A DNA stretch of 64,000 nt from Taudactylus pleione (GCA_031769625.1 JAUIMM010000702.1:5388001-5452000); one strand, 5' to 3'. Positions 11,656 through 36,110 are shown, numbered from the stretch's first letter. The notes: a model not told the origin generated them from the letters alone. A program made the numbers and translations.

Positions 11656-12159
11656 GGTATTTCCGTGGAGGACCTGTCCTGCATGCTGGAGAACCGTGAA
11701 TACTGCCCAGAGTTCTCAGATGTTTATGGAAAGCGCAAAAACTACTGGAGTCCACCTGCCCTGGAACAAGTGTGGACCCGTCACTGCTTCCCAGCCACGG
11801 ATACTGGCGTCCGTTGTCAGAAGGACCCGGTGCGCAATCCCAAAGGGGTGCCCCTTGTTTAGGTAAGCTTTCCGCAGCCACCAGGCCAGAGAGAGACAAA
11901 CCTTCGGGGAAAGCACTATTGACCTTATCCTATGGGGCAACCCATCCCAGCCGGAGAGGATCAATTTTTCTAGAGTGACACTGGGTACTCTCCACCATGT
12001 CGAACAGCGACACCCTGGAACCCAGAAACCACATTGCCGAGTGAATAGACACTCGGCGACTCTGCAGGCAACTGCGTACCTTTGCCTGTAATGCAGAGAT
12101 CTTTTCCTCAATCACAAAGATCCTCAGATGTTGGTATATGGAGCATCCTCTGTGAAGAA

Positions 12160-12889
12160 TCAGAGAGGACCATTTCCAGTTGTATCAGTCAGCCCTAACG
12201 TAGCAACACAGATATTGTCCGTTGCAGATGGCACTGAAGGTTCTCTGGAGACTCTGGTAACACCAGGAGGTCGCCCGGATTGGGTAACAAGCGGACCCCC
12301 TGCATCTGCAGGTGGGCTGCCATAACTGCCATGACCCTGGTAAAACTGGAAATGCTTATCGACCACTGCAAACCTGAGGAAAAACACTGGTGTTCGAAGA
12401 AAATAGGGACATTCAGGTAGTCACCCTGAATATATCCAACGACACCACAAAATTCCCAGGCTCCATTGAATGATGGAATGCAGGGTCTCCCTCCTGAACC
12501 AAGGAACCCTTAAGAATTTGTTGAAGGATTTGAGGTTGAGGATGTCCAGGTAAGACCCATTGGGTTTCCATACTAGAAAGAGGATGGAGTAATACCTCGT
12601 TCCCCTTTGGGGCAATGGAATAGGTACTATAACTCCTGCCTGTAGCATAGAGTGTAACACCCTCAAAAATTACAGGGCCTTGTCTTGAATTGACAGAAGA
12701 CCTGTAATGAAAAACCGTCTGAGAGGCTTTTACCAGGAGGAGAGGACATACATTCAAGAAAATACTTCTCTTACCCCAGTGTCCGTGGAGGTCAGACACC
12801 AGCACTGGGCGAACTGGAGAAGCCGGCCTCCAACTCTGGGGTCCCCCGAGAGGAGGCCCGTCCCGTGAGGCTGAAGGCTTATAGTCCAA
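12160..12889 (-). pseudogene. DIRS B reverse transcriptase remnant
   Basis: Ends of motif A (NFVVSLDIF) are followed by a gap where the rest of A and motif B should be, then GVRLLPNPGDLLVLPESP, where element A has GIRLLPNLDDHLLLASSP. One catalytic Asp has become Gly, and Leu has become Pro. The Asn before the motif is shared with A. Confidence 0.7.
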
Positions 12890-12925
12890 CTTGGGAGTAG
12901 GACGTCTTGTAATCCAAGCCTGTTC

Positions 12926-13528
12926 TTATGGCTGAGCAGATTTCCTGGCTACTGACTGTCTTGGAAAGCTATATTTTAGACTTACCCTGGCCTCACAGGG
13001 CCGAAAAGACAAAACCCCAGACCCCGATGGGACTGTAGCCGATGGTAGACAGGCAGACGTAGCTGCTGCCTGTGGGGCCACAATTGTGTCCAATTGTGAG
13101 GGCCAAACAGGACCTGTCCCGTAAAAGGCAAAGCATTCCAAATGGAATCTGTGTCCGCTTTCCAAGAGCGCAACCACAGGGAGCGGCGAGCCGCTACTGC
13201 TGCTGAGGAGATTCTGGAAAGGAGTAGGCTATATGTAAGACTGTCTCATTATGAACGTGGCTAAGTCTCTGAGAATTTGCCACTATCCACCTGCTCTGCT
13301 GGAGAGTCAGTGTGCAGAGATCCAGTTACCTACCCAGCGCTCCATGGCTCTGGCCCCCCAGCACACGGCCATAGCCGGCCTGGAAGCCCCTCCAGCAAGG
13401 GAATAATTGGATTTTAGATATATTTGCACCTTGCAATGTGTAACCTCCTTCAAGGAGAGGGCATGGGCCACGTAACACTCCTCACTAGGCGTGTAACATG
13501 AGAATCTACCTGTAAAGGTAACTCCCAT
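12926..13528 (-). pseudogene. DIRS B gag remnants
   Basis: 13528-13307 contains KVQIYLKSNYSL, matching element A gag. 13177-12926 (HRFHLECFAFYGTGPVWPS) matches the GLEALPFNGELLFGP stretch of A in a damaged form. Confidence 0.5.
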
Positions 13529-15133
13529 TCGGAAAAATAATTATCCGCAAAGGGGTATGCAAAAGGTCAACCGTTTTTGAGGCTGGAACTGCTTACCCGG
13601 ATTTTCCACGCCTCCTCTAAATGATCCACCTGACCAGATAATGGAATTACAGTGGCAACACACTTATCCTTAAAGAAGGCATAGTTGGATTTAGCCACGG
13701 GGGATATGTAATAGCCAAAGCCGCACGGACTGCCCGTATAAGGCCAGGTATATAGACTTTAGACCCAGATTACGCCTCCTTTGCACTAAGGGGCTCGTGT
13801 CTGAAAAAGTCAATAATGTCACCGTCATCAGACGTCATGTCCTTACCCGTCTGAGACCCGAAAGGCCGTTTAGAAGGCCGAAATGGTGACTCCCCCTGCA
13901 AAACGTCCATCAGGTGTTATACCATTTGGACAATAAATTCACCCACACAGGCTCCTGCGAGACCTGGGGGGGCGAAAAACAGGATACACTGGGGTACCAT
14001 CAACTGTCCAGGGACCCCTGCATGTGATGAGACCACCACTTGCTGCGATAACCCCTATGGGAAAACGCAGGGAGCGTTGCCCACAAGGGCTGTAAGCATC
14101 TTAGCCAGCCGAGGGCGGTCGCTTTTTGTGCAGGCACAGTGACAGAAATGGGGCGTGATATATAATACAACATGCCCTCCATAAACCCTCAGCGTCTACA
14201 TATCCCTCCGCTAACTGCACATGATATCAGTACATTATAGCTGGAAGAGGATATCCTTGTTCACTTTCAGACATGAGGATTGTGAACGGAGCGTATGTGA
14301 CCTCCCACACAGAAAAACCACGTTTACTGTGAGGTAATAAACACCCTGCAACACCGCACCGCAAGGGCTGTAGCAGAAGAACAGGGATAGGAAAAAAGGC
14401 TGACAGTCAGAAATGAAAGTACAGGCAAACAGCGCTAGCATTTAAGTCACATACAATGCACAGATAACATCCTGCATTACAAGCACTGCGATCAACTACA
14501 CAGACCAGAGCCTGGTAGGAAACAGTGCTGCATACACTGACCTTATTGAAGGAGAGGTATGCGGGGGACCCGGACCGCAATGGCACCTGTAACAGCTTCC
14601 AGCAGCGTTTGTCATTCCCAGCACATGTAGTGAGAAAATGGCCACCGAGGAGCAGAGAGGAGGCGGGCCCGGGGGAGGAGCGCTGACACAGCCCGCTCAG
14701 ACCGCTGTGGAATGGCACTGTGCAGCGGGGGAGACGCCGGCTGTGAGACAGGGAAGGCGTTCTCCCCCGGCCTGCTATTAACCCCTGGGACGCCGCGCTG
14801 TACCGCACATGAGCCGGTCCCCAGGGAGCCCCCTGCCTGGGGACCAAAAATGACTGTTACCGGCGGGTGCCCACCGCGGGACCCCGCCGCTTACCTTGTC
14901 CCCCGTGCATCCGGCCACAGTCCAGGTAGCCGGGGTCACCGCTAGCTGTGACCCCAGCTACCAACCAGCATCCCCGGATCGGTACCGACGGGGTGTAGGA
15001 GTGACAGCATGGACGTCAATACTGACTGTCCTATGCTGGAGCACTCTAGTTGTGCAGCCACAGCTGCGAAGAAATCTTCAGGGGCCTTGAAAAGACCCCC
15101 CTCTGTACGGTGCGACTGGTCCGGCCAGGCACC
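13529..15133 (-). other. DIRS B gag start and 5' leader
   Basis: GC-rich sequence with broken short frames only. It corresponds in position to the gag N-terminus and leader of element A. Nothing else is recognised. Confidence 0.5.
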
Positions 15134-15275
15134 GACGAAAACTGAGTGGCCTGAGGCTCGGGGGCGGGGTATAGGAGAGGGACCCCAGTGCATCCTGGGA
15201 GGCTGAAAATTTAACTCTGTGGTGCCTGGATGTCTGCCGCCATCGCCTATACCCTATGGACCCTGCAGTAGAAAC
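15134..15275. repeat. DIRS B terminal inverted repeat (5' side)
   Basis: CGAAAACTGAGTGGCCTGAG through CCCTGCAGTAGAAAC, the reverse complement of 9676-9863 apart from the outermost bases. Confidence 0.85.
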
Positions 15276-16284
15276 AGTAAATACGTATCACCAGAGGAAT
15301 TATGGTGTCAACACCCGCGCTCTTCACCAGTATGCAACACAAACAGCCCACAATATGGTACTGTGTAGCACACAACTGTATGTGACTGGCCTCATAAATA
15401 GTTAATTTATATATATGAGGTCCACAGGAAAAGCCCTTCCCCCACACACCTGCTGGGCCGTAGTAGAAGGAAAGGGATAGGTATAAGGTGACAGTAAGTT
15501 AGAATAAGTCACAGACAGCAGCACTAGCAATAGTCACATATAATGCAATAAAATCAGTTACGCACTGCACCTGCCGCTACAATCAACCTCCCAGATTCAG
15601 TGTCTGGGAGGCCTATAGTGCTGCGTACACTGTCCCTTTGCAAAGGAGAGGTACACAGGGGGACCGGTCCACGCACCGCCTGGGAGTCTGCATTGTTAGC
15701 CAGCAAAAGATGGCCGCCGGAGAGCTCTGAGGAGTGGCCGCAGGAGGAACAGCTCAGCGACGCCAGCACACGTGAGAGAAGGCATGCTGAGCTGAGGGGA
15801 GGAGCCGCTAAACCAGGGAAGGCTGTCTCCCCTAGCTAGCAATTAACCCCAGGGACGCTGGTTCCCCTCCAGCAATTATTCCCTGGTGGTCCTGCGGGGT
15901 ATTCCTGAAGAGGGGGAAGCCCGCCACCGCTACTAGCGCCGCCGGTCTGTCCCCAGAGACCGGCGGCTGAAGACTGCATTTATCCCCGCGAGCAGCGCTG
16001 ATAGTGCTACTCGCAGCTTACCTTGATCCCCATGAGCCCGGCAGCAGTCTGTGGGAGGTCCTGGAGCCACGCTAGTACTGACTCCGGGATCCCGCTGCGA
16101 TCCCCAGATCAGTACTGGCATCGCAGCGCCAGCGGGGGTGTTGGAGCGGCAGCGTGGACGTCCAGATGGACAGTCTGATGCTGCCGCTCAGAAGATAGTA
16201 AAAATAAATAAAATCTTCTTTAAAATATAAGCTTAGGGGCTGCTATGCAGCCCCACTGCACCAGGGTGACCGACCTCGGCCGGG
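15276..16284 (-). other. DIRS A 5' leader
   Basis: GC-rich untranslated part of element A between its 5' terminal repeat and the site where element B landed. It parallels the leader of element B (about 13900-15130). No conserved reading frame. Confidence 0.6.
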
Positions 16285-16444
16285 TACCAACTAAAACTGA
16301 GGTACCTGTGTCTCGGGGGCGGGGTATAGAGGAGGACGGACCCAAGTGCATCCTGGGGGAAGCTAAAGCTTTAACTGCGTGGTGCCCGTGGATCCAGATC
16401 CAGCTATACCCCAAGGTCAACCCTATGGACCCTCAAGTAGAAAC
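16285..16444. repeat. DIRS A terminal inverted repeat (5' side of element)
   Basis: TACCAACTAAAACTGAGGTA through CCTCAAGTAGAAAC. Reverse complement of 3487-3682 except for the outermost bases. The COPS4 3' UTR begins immediately beyond. Confidence 0.85.
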
Positions 16445-16447
16445 TAT

Positions 16448-16453
16448 TTTATT
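16448..16453 (-). terminator. COPS4: Candidate COPS4 polyadenylation signal
   Basis: AATAAA on the minus strand, about 360 bp past the COPS4 stop and just outside the DIRS terminal repeat ending at 16444. A signal here would place the transcript end at the transposon boundary. Confidence 0.35.
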
Positions 16454-16811
16454 ACACAAGCTAGTGGGCAGAGCTGTAAGAAAACATGCATGCCTTGTGT
16501 CAGCTATAAGCAATCTGTATTATCACTCTGCAATGACACACTTACATGACAAAGACATGTACCTGTACATAAAATAGCCCATGGCAGGCTGTACATGGAT
16601 TGTACTTTTAATTTAGGAGTATGTCACACACTGCTTGCTTGTTCTACACAGGAATGGTCACACACATGCAGTATTGAGATTGTAGTAAAACATTCCATGT
16701 AATCTTAATGAAGATTTGTTGGGAGATCCATTGAAGTGCATTATTATCACGCAGCATGAGAGGAAATCCTGCCCAGTCCTCCGTCAGGACAGTAACACAG
16801 GCACAGAGTCT

Positions 16812-30218
<13,407 letters not shown>

Positions 30219-30226
<8 letters not shown>

Positions 30227-30310
30227 CTTGCTCGCTGCCCTGGAGACGCCCACTTCAACAGACACCGGCACGTCACTTGGACGCTCCGCCCACCCCCGGG
30301 CTCACATGCA
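30219..30310 (-). promoter_or_regulatory. COPS4: COPS4 core promoter with YY1-like site at the ATG
   Basis: CAAGATGGCGGC (30230-30219) overlaps the start codon and matches the YY1 pattern AAnATGGCGGC, common at housekeeping promoters. Upstream are a GC box TGGGCGGAG (30292-30284) and a half CRE TGACGTG (30275-30269). The block is CpG-rich against an AT-rich surround. No TATA box is seen. The sites are seen; their function is inferred. Confidence 0.55.
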
Positions 30311-30735
30311 GGAACTGACTCAATTCAACTGAGAAGCCGCCGAGATGCTGGTGTACTTGTATCAGTGAGCACTGTATGTATGGAAGTATCGCCCCCTGCT
30401 GGAATAGTGCTAGAGTAGTATTACATGTGGATGCTGCTCAGAAGAACCGATATGTGTTATTAACTTATTATGTAATACTATGAATTAATCATGGCATATA
30501 ACCAGACGATAACATTAGTCTGTTCTCATGCTCATACATGTGTGTAATTTAAAAATTACTGTATACCTAAGCTGGTGATGTGCAGTGAGTGACTGGGACC
30601 TGCTTATTGGGCTCATATAGATAGATATTACTGAATTGTAGTTATTACTAAAATGTATATACTTTAATGCGTTCTTCGTACACTTTGTATGGTTACTACT
30701 GTTTTTTATATTAAATACTTTTTATTTGATTAGAA
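30227..30735. other. COPS4 5' flank
   Basis: CpG-rich to about 30310, then AT-rich with no recognised feature up to the hAT element. Confidence 0.6.
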
Positions 30736-30949
30736 CGGGGGCCATCAAACTATGCCCTGTGGGCCAAATGTATGGTAGTAGGGATGGACATCGGAAGCCC
30801 GGCATCAATGGTTGCCAGCAGTGCTTAAAGTGGTCCTAGAGAAGTGGTGGAACTCACCCCCCTCTCCCTGGCACTTTTTCAATAAAGTAACGCAGAAATA
30901 TAGGGGGCGTGGTCTCACATTACACCGCACAGTAGTGTCCCTTATTCAT

Positions 30950-31565
30950 GTTATGACACACATTAGTGCCCCTTTTACACAATGCCCACAGTAGTTGTGC
31001 CCCTAATACACATAAGGCCAACAGTAGTAGTGCCCCTTATACAATGCCCACAGCAGTAGTGCCCCTTATGCAATGCCCACTGTAGTGGTTGTGTCCTTTA
31101 TGCAGTGCCCTCAGTAGTAGCGCCCCTTATGCAGTGCCCACAGTGGTAGTGCTCCTTATGCAGAGCCCACAGTAGTGGTGGCCCTTATGCAGTTCCCCCA
31201 GTAGTAGTGCCCCCAGTAGTGGTGCCCCCTATGCAATGCCCCAAATAGTAAAGCTCCCTGTAGTAGTGCCCTCAATAGTAATGCCCCCAATAGTAATGCC
31301 CTCTGTAGTAGTGCCCCCTATAGTAATGCCCACAATAGTAATGCTCCCTGTAGTAGTGTCCCAATAGTAATGCCCCTAGTAGTAATGTCCTCTGTAGTAG
31401 TGCCCCAATAGTAATTCCCTCACTACTAGTGCCCCCATAGTAATGCCCCCAGTAGTAGTGCCCCCAATAGAAATGCCCCCAACAGTAATTCTCCCAGTAA
31501 TAATGCCCCCTGCAGTAGTGCCCTAAACAGTAAAGCCCCCTGTAGTAGTGCCACTTACACAAAAA
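30950..31565. repeat. Minisatellite, AGTAGTAGTGCCCC-type units
   Basis: Imperfect tandem copies of a unit of about 15-30 bp (variants: GTAGTAGTGCCCCTTATGCA, AATAGTAATGCCCC). A related array lies at 58440-58950. Confidence 0.85.
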
Positions 31566-31633
31566 AACCCCCACAATATTTACCTTAAGCTGCACGCCTG
31601 CATTCGCGGCCGTCAGACAGGCTGTTCCTTGGA

Positions 31634-31671
31634 ACTATGGGAGAGAGACGTCATGATGTCTCTCCCATAGT
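31634..31671. repeat. Imperfect palindrome with CGTCATGATG core
   Basis: ACTATGGGAGAGAGACGTCA pairs with the complement of GATGTCTCTCCCATAGT with a 2-bp length difference. It is the worn counterpart of the perfect palindrome at 59135-59170. Confidence 0.75.
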
Positions 31672-32781
31672 GCACAATGCAGGAGCTGGAAGCCGGAGCT
31701 CAGGAGTGAGCTCCAGCCGCTGGCAGTGCGGGGAAGAAACCGGGCGCCCGCTGGTAACAAAATCTCAGCGGGCGCCCGGCAAATAGAGCCTCCCTGCGGC
31801 TCTGGGCTGAGGTGGGCTGGAGTAGGCGGAACTGGTTCCGTCTCCAAAATAGAAGTGACAGAACGCAGTTCCGCCCTGTTCTGGCCCACTTTAACCCCTG
31901 GTTGCCAGGCATCCAACATGAAGTCACGTGAAGAGATGGCTACATCACAACCATTTGATGTTATAACCACCCACGATTTTAGTGTGCGCATGCGCAAAAG
32001 CATCCAGAGATTTGTGTATGCGCACAGTTGAGCTGCGAACACCATACCACACAGATAGCCAACCATCATATTGGCATCGGAAAGCTGCCTTCATTGGCTC
32101 GCAACTATCGAACACCGCAATACGATGGGAAAAGTACTTCCATTGAATAGAGAACATTGATGGTTGCTAACCATTGGCTTTTAATGTCTATCCCTACTAC
32201 GTAGCCCAATCCCTGCTAACCCCACCCCCACCTGGAGATGGTAAATGCTTGGCGCGGTGGTCAGGCTTTGCAACATCACTGCCAAGCCGGCCCTCTCTAC
32301 ACGTGTCCCTCCAGTTCGGAATGAGCGGACGTGACAGAGACTTGAGACAAACCAGAGATGCTTGACAGGAGGACGTTTTCAGTGAAATAAGTAACCTGGG
32401 CTGCTAAATACACATAAGGGGGGCTCTGGGCTGGGATATAAAGACATAAGGGGGTGCTCTGGGCTGGCATTTAAAGACATTAAGGAGGATCTAAGATGGC
32501 ATATAAGGGCATGAACCGGGGCTCTGGGTTGGCATATCATCCAATCAAAGTCACAACTCCATTGTTCGCATTAATGCAGCATCTCATCATAGTAGTAAAA
32601 TCATTAAAAATACTTTTTATTTTAAAATATTTATATTTTTGTATTCCTTAGAAAAAGATTTTGTCAGCAAAGAACTCATACATAATGGCTGGGAGTCAAA
32701 CTGTGTGAATATTTTTGTGGCCATCTGTCCAAAGTCATATTCTTAATATGGCACTCCAAGAATAAAGTTTGGACACCCCTG

Positions 32782-33250
32782 GACTAGAACCAAAACAAAT
32801 AAAAGGAATCCAGATGTCATTAACAAACACCTAGTGGGTCTCTCTGTAGTTCAAATGGTCCTACAACAATTCAGGACTCTAATGGCTGGATTTAGTTATG
32901 GAACTCTAGTGGCATCATTGTAGTCATAAACCACCTAAAGGTTGATGCCCTATCCTCCCCATTTTCCCAACTTACAACCGGGGCTAGTCCCCTATCCCCG
33001 TTTCTTTTTAGATCACTTGCCAGTTCAGGTCCTTCCCATAGTTGCTTTTCCACTGCTGTGTTTCACCCCCAGAGTTGCAGGACATGCATAACCACATGCC
33101 TGCAAGATGGCGCACCATATATTATTAACAAGGCATCCGACAGGGTGTGCCCACGCCCCCTTGGTATGCCCCTGAACATCGGGGTCTACCAGAATTCTCA
33201 GCGGCCCTATCCCTACTTTTTGCTTACCTGCCTCCCTACATCTGTTCTCA
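32782..33250. other. Intergenic, nothing recognised
   Basis: Unique-looking sequence between the hAT element and the next MITE. Confidence 0.5.
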
Positions 33251-33623
33251 GGGCCTGATTCAGCAAGGATCACAATTGCAAATCTGCACGCAGGCTATAG
33301 ATATATGATGTATGCACGCAGGCAGCTTTCCAATTGCTTACATTGCAATTATAGTAATGCAGCAGGAGGCATCACGCCTCCTGCTGCATTATGTATCCGA
33401 GTTGCGTTGTCCAACGCAGCATCGGATACTCTGCGGACCATCGGCCGGCTGCGTGACCGATGGGGTCCCGCAGCTGGCCGCCACAGATTAGAGTAAGAGG
33501 CCAGGACATCTCCGTTGGTGGGATCGCAGACCCATTCTGCACATGCGCAGAATAGGTCATGCGCCTGCGCAGATTCCCGATTACAGGGAATCTGCGTTCA
33601 GCAGTGCACGATTAATTAGGCCC
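33251..33623. mobile_element. Harbinger-like MITE, TCA flanks
   Basis: Ends GGGCCTGATT and AATTAGGCCC, flanked by TCA on both sides (33248-33250, 33624-33626). It contains an internal inverted pair, GCAGGAGGCATCACGCCTCC and onward. Confidence 0.65.
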
Positions 33624-35147
33624 TCAGTCTCTCCCCCTTCCTTCGCTTTTTTGTATTGCCAAACTGCTCTCAGTCCCTACCGCAATTTGTAATATAAATA
33701 ATACTACAACCCATAATTTATTACTAAATACAGTAGGGATGTCTTGCACAACCTTGGGGCTTATCACACTTCGGTCCTAGTTTGACCTTCTGTCTTCTCA
33801 AACAATGAACATCTGCGGACATAATAAATATACCCCCAAATATGATTCTGCATATGATAATGTGCTAGCATACGAATACAGTCCAGGAGACTGTGGAGCC
33901 TCATCTTTCAATATGGGAGCTTTGTGTGCACTGCAATGGAAGGCAGCTAAAGGCACAAAATTTGACACATCAGTAGCCATGGACTTCTTGTTTCAGTGGA
34001 ATTTGTGGGCCCAAAGCTGGTACCAAAGTGTCAAAGTGCAGAATCCTGATGTCCTTTACTCCTTAGCAGTGGCCTGAGACACATGCAGTGTCAGTGGAAA
34101 GGTCTAGTCAGTTTCAACTGCATTCAAAGAAATTCTGAGAAAGCCTAGATCTGCAGGTGAGAGGACTAGAAACTCATAGGGGGTTTTGTTGATATCCAAG
34201 GGTCCTTGGGTCCTCAGGTCAGAGAACATTAAGTCAGCCAGGTGAGTGCCAGTAGACTTTGGAACCTATTCCCAGGTATATGGTGATATACCCAGTCATG
34301 CCCCATGGGACCTTTAAAATTAATGAAGTTTGATGACCAATGGTGGTACCCTGAGGTCCATAGGTCTCGACCCTGTGGAGTGACAGGTGCTTCCGTAGAA
34401 GTGGTCCCCGTGGTCTGGACTCAGTGAGTGTGGCACAACAAAAATACATGTCCAGTGTCATTATGAAGTAAAGGCCCTGGAGTTTGTTCACCCCAAACGG
34501 CACCCCTCTGGATTGTTACCCAGAGGAACGTCAGGTCCTCAGACATGTGAGTATCATGAATGCTTCAAACGTCAGGAGTGCAGTATCTGTCTCTTCACTT
34601 GGTGTCTAGACAGTGGTAAGGCAAGTGATGTTTAGTTACTCAACCTTGCATAATTGATGTCTGAGAACTCAAGCTGCACTGCCCACATATTGTACATTAT
34701 CTGGATTAAATGGTAGACATGGGCTAGTGAAACTGCCAGCTTCCATAGCAATTTGCATTGACAGTTTTGATCCTTGACACTAGAGACAACACAGTGGTAT
34801 CTGGACTGTGGCATAGTATATGGTATGGTGAGTACTCCACTTTGGAATATAGGTAAATTGCTTGTAAATTTGTATGATTGTATTAATATGTCTTTTATTG
34901 TAGTCACTGTCCTGCTGTACTTGTGATTGCTAATAAATATTGATTTTTATAAAAAAAAATATATTTGCCTGCAGAAGATCATCATGAAAACAACCTCACA
35001 ATGGGGCCTATTCATCAAACATAAAGTTTTCGGAATTTGCTCACGAGAACAAGCACCATATTCAGACAGCGCTTGCTCTCGCAGCCCCGCTCCTTCCTAT
35101 GGGAAGGAGTTCCGGGGATGCGCACTCTTGGACACAGAGTGCTGTCC

Positions 35148-35270
35148 GTGCTGCCTGGATGACAAGAATTGCAGAGGACAGTTATGCGGACCGTGCCGCC
35201 TAGATGACACAAATGGCAGGTCGATGGTATGCAAACTGTGCCGCCTGGATGACACAAACTCTATCACCGG
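35148..35270. repeat. 45-bp tandem repeat, about 2.7 copies
   Basis: GTGCTGCCTGGATGAC at 35148, GTGCCGCCTAGATGAC at 35193 and GTGCCGCCTGGATGAC at 35238 are spaced exactly 45 bp. Because 45 is divisible by 3, the frame is kept: plus-strand translation gives CxxCRLDDTN repeats in a frame of 136 codons. No gene is recognised around it. Confidence 0.75.
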
Positions 35271-35736
35271 CATCAGAGCAGCCTTCGCACTAGCAGGAAA
35301 TAGCCACAGGAGCCAATCCAGATTGGGCGAGGGATGATGAACAGCTGGTAGGAGGGGTTCAGCAAACGATCGGCCAATTTTCACCTCATCCTGCGTTCGC
35401 AACACAGCGGTTTGTGACAGAAACACAGCGTGGGGTCCCCTGCCATAATGTAAAATCAGTCCCAAACTGATCAGCCCAGGGATGAAAATCCTTGGAAAGT
35501 TGGGACCCCAAAAATAAAATGGGGTCCCTCCTCCCTAGGTTCAACTCGCCAAACTTGCAGTGCTCCAGAAAGAGACGAGAGTTGAGGCAGTGTTGAGCTC
35601 ATCCTTCCCTCTGATAGTCAGATACTGCCTGGAGCATGGGGCCACACCACGGCCTATAATACTGTTAGGAAACAGAACCACTCCAAGGCACACACTTCTC
35701 AGCAAGGCAGATGTGATACATAATCTGGATAGTTAA

Positions 35737-35789
35737 CCTGATCATCAGAGGTGTCCATCAGAGTCTGATGGACATCTCTGATGATCAGG
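35737..35789. repeat. 53-bp near-perfect inverted repeat
   Basis: CCTGATCATCAGAGGTGTCC and its complement at the other end (GGACATCTCTGATGATCAGG), with few mismatches around a central CATCAGAGTCTGATG. Confidence 0.8.
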
Positions 35790-36110
35790 AGACCTATCCT
35801 GGAAGTTCCAACTGTTGTTGTCATTAGACCGAAGCTCAGCAGCAGTAGCGCTATGGCGGTGGAGGAGGACGGAGATAGGGGCCCAAAGTGCCAAGTCGCA
35901 AGGGGTGAGCACCGCCAGCAGAAGGAAGAAGAGGAGGAAGCACAGGAAGGAGAGCAAGGCGAGGATGGTCTGCTCCAACCTGCTGTACCAAGCCAGCTCT
36001 TCATACTGGCAGTGACCATCATCAAGGACTCGTGGGAGGATTATTGATGCTACCTTTCTGGCAAGGAGATCAACTTCATGGAATGCCTGGTGTTCTGCAG
36101 GTGAGGGGCA
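35745..36110 (-). other. Unrecognised frame with hydrophobic segment
   Basis: The minus-strand frame contains an EELAWYSRLEQTILALLSFL segment running into about 20 mostly hydrophobic residues (a possible single membrane span), then a polar tail NDNNSWNFQDRSPDHQRCPS and a stop. A possible acceptor CACCTGCAG lies just upstream near 36098. No family is recognised and the end runs into the 53-bp inverted repeat. It could be a worn exon, a repeat-derived frame or chance. Confidence 0.15.

Larger units (their letters stand above)
9676..15275 (-). mobile_element. DIRS-like retrotransposon B, nested in A
   Basis: A second DIRS element in the same orientation, about 5.6 kb. Its inverted terminal repeats (9676-9863 and 15134-15275) and internal complementary region (10010-10110) resemble those of A but differ clearly, so it is a sister subfamily. 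Domains right to left: gag remnants, RT, RNase H, recombinase. All are broken. No target duplication is seen at the ends, as expected for a recombinase-mediated insertion. Confidence 0.88.
3485..16444 (-). mobile_element. DIRS-like retrotransposon A, split by two later insertions
   Basis: A tyrosine-recombinase retrotransposon read right to left: 5' inverted terminal repeat (16444-16285), leader, gag, reverse transcriptase, RNase H, tyrosine recombinase, internal complementary region (3835-3925), 3' inverted terminal repeat (3682-3487). Terminal repeats in inverted orientation, joined by a complementary region near the 3' end, are the hallmark of DIRS elements. DIRS element B (9676-15275) interrupts it just upstream of the gag ATG, and a Tc1 element (7702-9337) interrupts gag. 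Without these two inserts it is about 5.7 kb, a normal DIRS length. Frames carry several shifts, so it is dead. Confidence 0.9.
30775..32200. mobile_element. TIR element with minisatellite core
   Basis: The ends GTAGTAGGGATGGACAT and the complement of ATGTCTATCCCTACTAC match with one mismatch. The next bases (CATCAATGGTTGCCAGCA versus TGGTTGCTAACCA) also pair. The interior holds the GTAGTAGTGCCCC array and the palindrome near 31634, both also found at 58.3-59.2 kb. No coding capacity. Confidence 0.65.
30736..32781. mobile_element. hAT-like non-autonomous element with 8-bp target duplication
   Basis: The right end is the complement of CAGGGGTGTCCAAACTTT and the left end CGGGGGCCATCAAACTAT, typical hAT termini. 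Eight-base flanks GATTAGAA (30728-30735) and GACTAGAA (32782-32789) form a target duplication with one mismatch. No transposase is seen. A second TIR element (30775-32200) is nested inside. Confidence 0.75.

Noticed and set aside
31272..31595. Minus-strand frame encoding GHYYWG-type repeats
   Set aside because: This is the translation of the minisatellite; unit length varies and no start or signal supports a protein.
34927..35337. 136-codon plus-strand frame as a gene
   Set aside because: Most of it is the 45-bp tandem repeat and flanking low-complexity sequence; no homologue or splice evidence.
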